Of a DNA stretch of 7,542 bases, positions 1 through 5,686 are shown piece by piece (position 1 is the first letter of the stretch; the number at the start of each line of letters is the position of its first letter). Both the position numbers and the translations under genes were made by a program. Below the pieces are notes generated by a model that was not told the origin of the DNA, ran no database searches, and saw only the letters and a list, made by a program, of their open reading frames with translations. This stretch comes from Syntrophaceae bacterium UBA6255 (GTDB lineage Bacteria > Desulfobacterota > Syntrophia > Syntrophales > Smithellaceae): assembly GCA_002441205.1 (NCBI GenBank), contig DJVN01000146.1, forward strand, positions 1 through 7,542. Direction: 5' to 3'.

Positions 1-137
1 TAGTGGACAAGTTCATATTGGATGGACTCTGATGCCGCGACAGATTTCAGCACCTTGAGACCTTCTGCAACAACTTCCGGGCCTGTTCCGTCACCGGGGA
101 CTACAGCGATTTTATATATTTTTGATCGACTCACCAT
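1..137 (-). CDS. Isocitrate/isopropylmalate dehydrogenase family protein, N-terminal part (cut by window edge)
   Basis: Only the first 45 codons are present; the gene runs off the left edge. The protein begins MVSRSKIYKIAVVPGDG, and residues 14-21 read PGDGTGPE. This is the N-terminal nucleotide-binding signature of the NAD(P)-dependent beta-decarboxylating dehydrogenases: isopropylmalate, isocitrate, homoisocitrate and tartrate dehydrogenases. The usual form is PGDGIGPE, so Thr replaces Ile. The family oxidises and decarboxylates 2-hydroxy acids using a divalent metal and NAD(P). The start ATG (135-137) has a strong Shine-Dalgarno sequence, GAGGAGG on the minus strand (140-146), at good spacing. 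The substrate cannot be told, because the specificity-determining helix lies outside the window. The gene is divergent from the sugar bisphosphatase. I am sure of the family and unsure whether it is leuB-, icd- or tartrate dehydrogenase-like. Confidence 0.85.
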   Translation of the reverse strand, partial: MVSRSKIYKIAVVPGDGTGPEVVAEGLKVLKSVAASESIQYELVH

Positions 138-191
138 AACCTCCTCTAAATTCGACTGATCATGGAAAATATAATTTTCAAAGAGAAGATT

Positions 192-220
192 TTCTTAGCG
201 CAATGAACTTCTTAAGTCAA
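192..220 (-). promoter_or_regulatory. Weak candidate sigma-70 promoter for the left-edge dehydrogenase gene
   Basis: On the minus strand, TTGACT (220-215) is followed after 17 bases by TAAGAA (197-192). A perfect TTGACA (226-221) lies directly upstream of the -35-like box. Transcription would start near 185, giving a leader of roughly 50 bases that contains the GAGGAGG ribosome site. The -35 match is good, but the -10 matches the TATAAT consensus at only three of six positions. In a region this AT-rich, that could be chance. Confidence 0.22.
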
Positions 221-457
221 TGTCAAAAGAAAGTCTTATGGAAAATGTTCATATTTAATCTCATAAAAAACAAACAGATTTTATTGGACTATTATTTATG
301 TTCATTAATAATATCAAATATTTACAGAATAGAAGCAAAACAATCTTTTATGGGTATCGCCTTAAGTATTTGCAAGTAAGTCCAAAGAATGTTAGTTAAA
401 TAGAGTTAATGAAAGAAATATTAAAAAATCCTGTATAGGCACGAAATTTTTACTTGC

Positions 458-462
458 GGAGG
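458..462 (+). promoter_or_regulatory. Shine-Dalgarno site that fixes the bisphosphatase start
   Basis: GGAGG at 458-462 lies five bases before ATG 468-470. A longer in-frame reading could begin at GTG 462-464, but that codon overlaps the last base of this site and could not be served by it. The ATG at 468 is therefore the supported start. Confidence 0.8.
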
Positions 463-467
463 TGATT

Positions 468-1403
468 ATGGGAGAAGGAATCGGTGATTACACAAAAAAT
501 ATAGTTGATTTAAGACGGCATATGTGGATGGCCGGTGTGGAAGTGGAATTGAGGCGCCTCATCTGGCAAATCGCCGTTGTCGGTAAATATATTTCCGCCA
601 AAATTCATGAGTCCAACAGAAAACTGGCCGGTCTGAAAAATATTTACGGTGAAGAACAGATGGCACTGGATCGGGCTTCCGATGAGATCTTGAAGAGTCA
701 ACTGGAGTTTTCCGGTTTTGTGCGCGAATATGCATCCGAAGAGCAGGAAGATATCATTAAAATCGGTACCGGCAATGAAAAGTACATTGTCACGGCCGAC
801 CCGCTGGACGGCTCATCGCTGGTTGATACCAATTTAGCCATCGGCACGATTATCGGTATTCATAAAAACTCTGTTATGGATTGCGGCCGGAATTCCATGG
901 TGGCGGCTCTCTATATTACTTACGGTCCTTTGATCACTATGATTTATTCAGCGGGCAAAGGCGCTCATGAGTTTGTGCTTAATCGCGAAGGCGAATATGT
1001 TTTGTCTGAGGAATATATCAAGCTGAAGGAAAAGGGTTCGATATTTTCGCCGGGCGGTCTGCGCCGGGACTGGAACCCGGAGCATCTTAAATTCGTCGAA
1101 AAACTGGAAAGCGACGGCTACAAACTGCGTTACAGCGGTGGCTTTGTTCCTGATATTAATCAGGTTCTGATTAAAAAGGGTGGCCTGTTTTCTTACCCGG
1201 CTTTGAAAAAATCACCCAAAGGCAAACTGCGGTTGCTTTTTGAGTTGCAGCCCATGGCTTTTATCATGGAACAGGCCGGAGGGATGGCTACCGACGGACA
1301 GCAGGACATTCTTTCTGTCAATGTGGAAACCATCAATCAACTATCGCCGATTTATATCGGCAGCTCTTACGAAGTACAATTGGCCAAACAAATGTTAGCT
1401 TAA
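468..1403 (+). CDS. Class I fructose-1,6-bisphosphatase family enzyme with sedoheptulose-bisphosphatase-like signatures
   Basis: A 311-residue cytoplasmic enzyme, expected to remove the C1 phosphate of a ketose bisphosphate (fructose-1,6- and/or sedoheptulose-1,7-bisphosphate) using divalent metals. The metal site is intact: SEE at residues 90-92, DPLDGSS at 111-117 (Asp111 and Asp114 as ligands), and Glu259 in KLRLLFE. Other family marks are GTIIGI (126-131), YPA (243-245) and the C-terminal EQAGG (268-272). Two segments differ from typical fructose bisphosphatases. FSPGGLR (193-199) stands where NEGN-type sequence is usual, and RYSGGFVPDINQ (221-232) stands where YVGSMVADVHR is usual, so the Arg that normally contacts the far phosphate is replaced by Gln. 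From memory, both variants match plant sedoheptulose-1,7-bisphosphatase. Length is slightly below the usual 330 or so residues. The aldolase gene follows after 20 bases, probably in one operon. I am sure of the family; the preferred substrate is open. Confidence 0.9.
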   Translation: MGEGIGDYTKNIVDLRRHMWMAGVEVELRRLIWQIAVVGKYISAKIHESNRKLAGLKNIYGEEQMALDRASDEILKSQLEFSGFVREYASEEQEDIIKIGTGNEKYIVTADPLDGSSLVDTNLAIGTIIGIHKNSVMDCGRNSMVAALYITYGPLITMIYSAGKGAHEFVLNREGEYVLSEEYIKLKEKGSIFSPGGLRRDWNPEHLKFVEKLESDGYKLRYSGGFVPDINQVLIKKGGLFSYPALKKSPKGKLRLLFELQPMAFIMEQAGGMATDGQQDILSVNVETINQLSPIYIGSSYEVQLAKQMLA

Positions 1404-1423
1404 TAATAAGGCAAGGAGTTGTT

Positions 1424-2818
1424 ATGATTTATCAAGACAAAAAAGAATTGCAGCAGAAATGTTCACAGATTATCGAAATAGACGGTAATGAGGTTGTCAT
1501 TTTAAATGAAGAAAAGCTTGTCAACGAACTTATTGATGATTTAATTCAAACTGCGGTGTTCTGTTCTGATCAGGCAACGATGGAAGCCGCCTATTGGCTG
1601 ATTCGTCGCGCGGGAGCGACTTTGGGAATACTATCCTCTTCCATTCAATCTCTTTATGAGGCGATGGGGCGGGAAGAGATAAAAGGATTTACCGTTCCGG
1701 CGATCAATATCCGCGGCATCACGTATGACGCAGCTCAGGCTGTTTTCCGCGCGATGAATAAAGCAAAGGTCGGTCCGGTTATTTTTGAAATCGCCCGTTC
1801 CGAGATTGATTATACAAAACAGAGACCGGTTGAATATACCTGTGCGGTCATTGCTGCCGCGATTAAAACCGGATTTTGCGGGCCTGTTTTTTTACAGGGG
1901 GATCATTTCCAGGTGAGCGCCAAGAAATTTGCAGCGGATGCCGCAAAAGAAACACAGGCGGTGAAAAACCTGATCTGGGAAGCGATTGAAGCGGGATTCT
2001 ATAATATTGATATAGACACATCCACGCTGGTGGATTTATCCAAACCCACGATTAGGGAACAGCAGAAGACAAACTATAGCCTGGCGGCTGAGCTGACCAC
2101 CATGATACGAGACCTGGAACCGGAGGGAATCACCATATCGGTAGGTGGCGAGATCGGCGAAGTCGGCGGGAAAAACAGTACAGTGGAAGAGCTTGAGGCA
2201 TACATGGACGGATATCTGGAAGAACTCAAGAAACGCGGCGAATCGCTCAAGGGCATCAGTAAAATCAGCGTGCAGACCGGCACAACGCACGGCGGGGTTC
2301 CGCTGGCTGACGGTTCGGTTGCCAAGGTGAAGATTGATTTCGATGTTTTGGAAAAATTATCAGCATTGTCCCGTTCCAAATACGGCCTCGCCGGAGCAGT
2401 TCAGCATGGCGCCTCCACGCTTCCCAACGAAGCATTTGACAGATTTCCGGCTGTGGCGACGGCGGAAATTCATCTGGCCACCGGCTTTCAGAACATTATC
2501 TACGACAGTGCTCAGTTTCCAAGGGATTTAAAAGAAAAAATCTACGAACATTTGAAAACCGAGTTCAAATCCGAATGGAAGGAAAAGGATACCGAAGAGC
2601 AGTTTATCTATAAGACCCGCAAAAAAGGATTCGGACCTTTCAAACAGGATATGTGGAACCTACCGGCTGATATACGCGAGAAAATAGGCGTGGAACTGGA
2701 AAGGCAGTTTTCTTTTCTGTTTGATAAACTGAAAATGAACAATACGCAGGATCTGGTAAAAAAATATATTAAGCCCGTGGATGTCCCACTGGAAATTCCT
2801 GCTTCCCTGAAAAGCTGA
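1424..2818 (+). CDS. Class II (zinc-dependent) fructose-bisphosphate aldolase family protein, long form
   Basis: A 464-residue cytoplasmic enzyme, expected to condense or cleave a ketose bisphosphate (dihydroxyacetone phosphate plus an aldehyde phosphate) with an active-site metal. The barrel core runs from about residue 88 (GFTVPAINIRG) to about 350. Likely metal and catalytic residues are present: Asp160-His161 in FLQGDHFQ, Glu243 in GGEIGEVGG, His289 in TGTTHGG and His328 in VQHGASTLP. These align with the DH, ELG..GG, GT.HG and HGGSG motifs of the family. Ordinary class II aldolases have about 285-360 residues. Here the excess is an N-terminal region of about 85 residues and a charged C-terminal region of about 110 residues, neither of which I recognise. 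AAGGAG (1413-1418) precedes ATG 1424 at good spacing. The bisphosphatase lies 20 bases upstream, supporting a shared gluconeogenic or pentose-phosphate job. Tagatose or sedoheptulose bisphosphate are alternative substrates. Confidence 0.87.
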   Translation: MIYQDKKELQQKCSQIIEIDGNEVVILNEEKLVNELIDDLIQTAVFCSDQATMEAAYWLIRRAGATLGILSSSIQSLYEAMGREEIKGFTVPAINIRGITYDAAQAVFRAMNKAKVGPVIFEIARSEIDYTKQRPVEYTCAVIAAAIKTGFCGPVFLQGDHFQVSAKKFAADAAKETQAVKNLIWEAIEAGFYNIDIDTSTLVDLSKPTIREQQKTNYSLAAELTTMIRDLEPEGITISVGGEIGEVGGKNSTVEELEAYMDGYLEELKKRGESLKGISKISVQTGTTHGGVPLADGSVAKVKIDFDVLEKLSALSRSKYGLAGAVQHGASTLPNEAFDRFPAVATAEIHLATGFQNIIYDSAQFPRDLKEKIYEHLKTEFKSEWKEKDTEEQFIYKTRKKGFGPFKQDMWNLPADIREKIGVELERQFSFLFDKLKMNNTQDLVKKYIKPVDVPLEIPASLKS

Positions 2819-2883
2819 AGCCATCTTGTTCTGAAATTCTACTTGTGAATAGATACCATAAATGGTTTTGTTCCGTTGAAGAT

Positions 2884-2943
2884 TGTAGGGCGTGTTCCCC
2901 GAACACGCCGCGATTCGGACTGCTCGGGGGAGCAGTCCCTACA
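2884..2943. repeat. REP/BIME-like element: two inverted hairpins flanked by GTAG/CTAC
   Basis: A GC-rich 60-base element in an AT-rich gap. Arm one starts with TGTAG (2884-2888) and forms GGCGTGTTC (2889-2897) / GAACACGCC (2901-2909), a perfect 9-bp stem with a CCC loop. After the linker GCGATTC, arm two forms GGACTGCTC (2917-2925) / GAGCAGTCC (2930-2938), a perfect 9-bp stem with a GGGG loop, and ends CTACA (2939-2943), the inverse of the first five bases. Read from its own GTAG end, each arm fits GTAGGG..TG.TC, a C-rich loop, then GA.CA..CC; where the arms differ, both sides of the stem change together. A GTAG tetranucleotide next to a hairpin is typical of repetitive extragenic palindromes mobilised by RAYT (REP-associated tyrosine) transposases, and an inverted pair is a BIME. 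No U-tract follows, so it does not look like an intrinsic terminator. Other genomic copies cannot be seen from here. Confidence 0.7.
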
Positions 2944-2957
2944 GGAATAATGATTAA

Positions 2958-3986
2958 ATGAAAGCGGCAATCTTAGAGAAAACAACCTGTTTAGAAGAAA
3001 ACAGAAACCCGCTGAAAATAACTGAAGTGCCTGACCCGTCCATAAATGACGGAGAAATTCTGATCAAGGTATCGGCTTGCGGTGTCTGCCATACCGAGCT
3101 CGATGAAATTGAAGGCAGAACGCCTCCGTCGACACTGCCTGTTATTCCGGGACACCAGGTCGTAGGTGTCATTGTCGAACGCGGGATACAGGTAAATAAG
3201 TATAAGCTTGGCGATAGGGTCGGTATCGGTTGGATAAATTCCGCCTGCGGTGTTTGTCCTGCTTGTCTTTCCGGAAATGAAAATCTTTGCCCTGATTTCA
3301 AAGCAACGGGCAGAGATGTTCACGGCGGTTACGCGCAGTATTTGGCGATATCTGAAAATTTTGCTTTTAAAATTCCCGAAATTTTCTCCGATGTTCAAGC
3401 TGCGCCTCTTTTATGCGCCGGAGCTATCGGTTACCGCTCTTTACGCCTGACCAATCTGGTTGACGGACAACGTTTAGGGCTCACCGGATTTGGTGCTTCC
3501 GCGCACCTGGTTTTGAAAATGGTTCGTTTTCGCTATCCTCAAACAAAAATATTTGTCTTTGCCCGTAGTGAAAAAGAGCGAAAGTTTGCACTGGAACTGG
3601 GAGCTGTCTGGGCGGGGGATACAAGTGCGGAATCTCCCGAGAAGCTTCATGCCGTCATTGATACGACGCCTGTTTGGAAACCGGTTGTAGAAGCTTTAAA
3701 AAATTTGGAACCTGCAGGAAGACTGGTTATCAACGCGATCCGCAAGGAAGAGATCGACAAGGAATATCTTTTGCAATTGGATTACCCCCGTCATCTCTGG
3801 ATGGAAAAAGAAATAAAAAGCGTGGCCAATGTTGCCCGCGGCGATATCGAATACTTTCTGAATCTGGCTGCTCAAATGTCGATCATACCGGAAGTGGAAG
3901 AATACGCGCTGAACGAAGCCAATCGCGCCCTTATGGAGCTCAAGGAAGGAAAAATCCGCGGAGCCAAGGTTTTAAGAATGGGTTGA
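2958..3986 (+). CDS. Zinc-dependent medium-chain alcohol dehydrogenase
   Basis: A 342-residue cytoplasmic oxidoreductase of the medium-chain family, expected to interconvert a primary alcohol and aldehyde with NAD(P)(H). The GroES-like catalytic domain holds the catalytic zinc ligands Cys44 (in GVCHTEL), His66 (in PGHQVVG) and Cys153 (in LLCAG). Structural zinc ligands are Cys97, Cys100, Cys103 and Cys111 (in CGVCPACLSGNENLC). The usual GHE reads GHQ here (Gln67), a variant I believe occurs in one branch of the family. The Rossmann domain starts at GFGASAH (177-183). The second strand ends FVFARSEKER (199-208), with no acidic residue, which favours NADPH over NADH. MKAAILE is the standard N-terminus and sets the start, but the ribosome site is poor: AGGA (2943-2946) is 11 bases away and touches the edge of the hairpin element. 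The physiological substrate cannot be told. Confidence 0.88.
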   Translation: MKAAILEKTTCLEENRNPLKITEVPDPSINDGEILIKVSACGVCHTELDEIEGRTPPSTLPVIPGHQVVGVIVERGIQVNKYKLGDRVGIGWINSACGVCPACLSGNENLCPDFKATGRDVHGGYAQYLAISENFAFKIPEIFSDVQAAPLLCAGAIGYRSLRLTNLVDGQRLGLTGFGASAHLVLKMVRFRYPQTKIFVFARSEKERKFALELGAVWAGDTSAESPEKLHAVIDTTPVWKPVVEALKNLEPAGRLVINAIRKEEIDKEYLLQLDYPRHLWMEKEIKSVANVARGDIEYFLNLAAQMSIIPEVEEYALNEANRALMELKEGKIRGAKVLRMG

Positions 3987-4114
3987 TTTTTTAAAAAAAA
4001 TCTGAGAAATTACTGAATATAAAATTACTTTAATTTATTGTCATAAAAACAAAAAATATAACAAATTTGATTTTCAAGATATTTTTTTAATTTATCAAGT
4101 AGCGGGGTCTTTTC
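3987..4114. other. Very AT-rich intergenic gap before nnr
   Basis: This 128-base gap is almost entirely A and T. A palindrome of A/T runs, GATTTTTT-AA-AAAAAATC (3985-4002), overlaps the alcohol dehydrogenase stop and might act as a weak terminator, but it has no GC-rich stem. TTGTCA (4038-4043) and TATAAC (4057-4062) resemble promoter boxes but are only 13 bases apart. A promoter for nnr probably lies here; I cannot place it. The likely ribosome site of nnr is the weak GCGGGG around 4102-4107. Confidence 0.4.
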
Positions 4115-5680
4115 ATGAAAATAGCCACTGTCGGTGAAATGCGATTCATGGATCACTATGCCATTGATAAATTGGGTATTGCCGAAGCAATCCTGATGGA
4201 AAACGCCGGGATGGCTTCTCTGAAGATTATCAAAGAGAAGATCGGCATGGTGAATAAAAAATTCATAATTTTTTGCGGTTCCGGCAATAATGGTGGAGAT
4301 GGTCTGGTTGTTGCCCGGTTGATTCATTCCCTGGGTGGTCGTGCTAAAGTATTTTTGCTGAGCAATAGTGATAAATTTAAGGGAGCGGCAAAAACAAATT
4401 TTGAAATAATCAAGCGTTTACCGGTGGAAGTGGTGCTACTGAAAAATGCGGCGACGTCCAAAAAGGATTTAGCTCATAGTGATGCCGTTATTGACGCAGT
4501 TTTTGGCACTGGACTTGACCGTCCTGTTACCGGATTGGCTGCGGAAGTAATCAATCTGATAAATAAAAGTAAAAAGAAAGTTTTATCTCTCGATATTCCC
4601 TCCGGTGTTAACGGCAATACGGGCGAAATCATGGAAACAGCTGTCCGGGCGGATTATACGGTAACCTTTGGTTTGCCGAAAATCGGCAACATGCTTTACC
4701 CCGGCTATGAGCTTTGTGGAGAATTATTTGCCAGCCATATTTCATTTCCACCTTTTCTTTATAATAAAAATGAACTTCTGGTTGAGACAAATGATTATAT
4801 CGCCTTGCCTCGTCGTCCTGCCGAGGCTTATAAAGGCGCAATGGGAGATGTTCTTTTTATCGCGGGAGCGGCAAATTACTATGGCGCTCCTTACTTTGCG
4901 GCCATGTCCTTTCTAAAATCAGGCGGAGGTTATGCCAGACTTGCCGCGCCTCGTTCTGTTATTTCCGTTATCGCTAAACGAGGTCGGGAAATGGTCTATC
5001 TGCCGCAGGAAGAAACAGAGGCGGGCAGTATTGCGCTGAAGAATAAAAAGGCGTTACTGGAGTCTGCGGCAAAAGTGGATATGGTGGTCATCGGTCCGGG
5101 GCTTTCTCTCCATGAAGAAACGGTTAGACTTGTCCGGGAAATTGCAGTGACAGTTAAAAAACCGTTGCTGATTGACGGTGACGGCCTGACGGCTGTTTCA
5201 GAAAAGCCGGAAATATTGCGTGGACGGAAAGGAGCAACCATTCTTACACCGCATATGGGCGAAATGGCGCGTCTGACGGGAAAAACAACGTCTCAAATCA
5301 ACGCCGACAAAATTGCGATTTTGCATAAGACAGCAAAAAAACTTAAAGCGACCATTGTTTTAAAGGGAGCGCATTCACTTGTCGGCACCGGAGATGGAAA
5401 TATCCACATTAATTTGAGCGGTAATCCGGGGATGGCTACCGCCGGTTCGGGAGATGTTCTTACCGGATGCATTGCCGCCATGTACGGTATGGGATTGAAT
5501 CCTGAAGATGCAACACGCAAGGGTGTCTTTCTTCATGGCTATGCCGGAGATCTGGCAGCGGCTAAAGAAGGGATTGACGGAATGACAGCAAAAGATATTA
5601 TGGATAATCTGCCGCGGGCTCTTAATCATGATCGAGGCGGCTTAATCGATAGTAGATATTATAATCCGGTTTGCGTGTAG
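4115..5680 (+). CDS. nnr: Bifunctional NAD(P)HX repair enzyme: NAD(P)HX epimerase plus ADP-dependent (S)-NAD(P)HX dehydratase
   Basis: A 521-residue cytoplasmic enzyme that restores NADH and NADPH damaged by hydration. The N-terminal YjeF-type domain (about 1-215) interconverts the R and S hydrates. It shows ILMENAG (26-32), GSGNNGGDGLVVAR (55-68), the conserved aspartate Asp127 in IDAVFGTGL, and LDIPSGVNG (159-167). The C-terminal ribokinase-like domain (about 230-505) dehydrates the S form at the cost of ADP. It shows GDVLFIAGA (244-252), VIGPGLS (325-331), LIDGDGL (352-358), TPHMGEMARL (378-387), LKGAH (416-420) and the nucleotide/catalytic loop GNPGMATAGSGDVLTG (436-451). Length matches the usual fused bacterial enzyme. 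The start fits the normal N-terminus (MKIATVGEMRFMD), although the ribosome site is weak. The acpS/tsaE neighbours often seen beside nnr are absent. The HD-GYP gene starts six bases after the stop. Confidence 0.96.
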   Translation: MKIATVGEMRFMDHYAIDKLGIAEAILMENAGMASLKIIKEKIGMVNKKFIIFCGSGNNGGDGLVVARLIHSLGGRAKVFLLSNSDKFKGAAKTNFEIIKRLPVEVVLLKNAATSKKDLAHSDAVIDAVFGTGLDRPVTGLAAEVINLINKSKKKVLSLDIPSGVNGNTGEIMETAVRADYTVTFGLPKIGNMLYPGYELCGELFASHISFPPFLYNKNELLVETNDYIALPRRPAEAYKGAMGDVLFIAGAANYYGAPYFAAMSFLKSGGGYARLAAPRSVISVIAKRGREMVYLPQEETEAGSIALKNKKALLESAAKVDMVVIGPGLSLHEETVRLVREIAVTVKKPLLIDGDGLTAVSEKPEILRGRKGATILTPHMGEMARLTGKTTSQINADKIAILHKTAKKLKATIVLKGAHSLVGTGDGNIHINLSGNPGMATAGSGDVLTGCIAAMYGMGLNPEDATRKGVFLHGYAGDLAAAKEGIDGMTAKDIMDNLPRALNHDRGGLIDSRYYNPVCV

Positions 5681-5686
5681 TTGACT

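Larger units (their letters stand above)
138..467. other. Divergent intergenic region, AT-rich, no gene seen
   Basis: About 330 bases separate two divergently transcribed genes, so promoters for both should lie here. I see no coding potential or RNA gene. Visible structure: the minus-strand Shine-Dalgarno (140-146); a short A/T palindrome, GAAAAT-ATA-ATTTTC (165-179), that would fall in the leader of the left gene; the octamer ATGTTCAT twice (245-252 and 298-305), 53 bases apart; and the plus-strand Shine-Dalgarno at 458-462. No good sigma-70 promoter was recognised for the bisphosphatase: TATAGG at 434-439 resembles a -10 element but has no matching -35. Confidence 0.6.

Noticed and set aside
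438..457. GGCAC ... TTGC resembling a sigma-54 (-24/-12) promoter before the bisphosphatase
   Set aside because: The GG and GC are separated by 16 bases instead of the required 10, and the TTGC runs into the ribosome site.
462..467. Earlier GTG start for the bisphosphatase
   Set aside because: GTG 462 overlaps the Shine-Dalgarno GGAGG (458-462); ATG 468 is properly spaced.
2074..2379. Open frames in other frames within the aldolase gene, on both strands
   Set aside because: The aldolase frame carries all expected catalytic motifs here; the other frames are compositional by-products.
2855..2866. Small palindrome ACCATAAATGGT downstream of the aldolase
   Set aside because: It can form only a four-base-pair stem with a realistic loop; too weak to call.
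2889..2938. Intrinsic terminator after the aldolase gene
   Set aside because: Both stems are strong, but no run of T follows on either strand, and the GTAG/CTAC ends with an inverted arrangement fit a REP pair better.
2954..3398. Two overlapping minus-strand open frames (115 and 135 codons)
   Set aside because: They are antisense to the alcohol dehydrogenase zinc-binding region and show no domain or ribosome site; they are shadows of a real gene.
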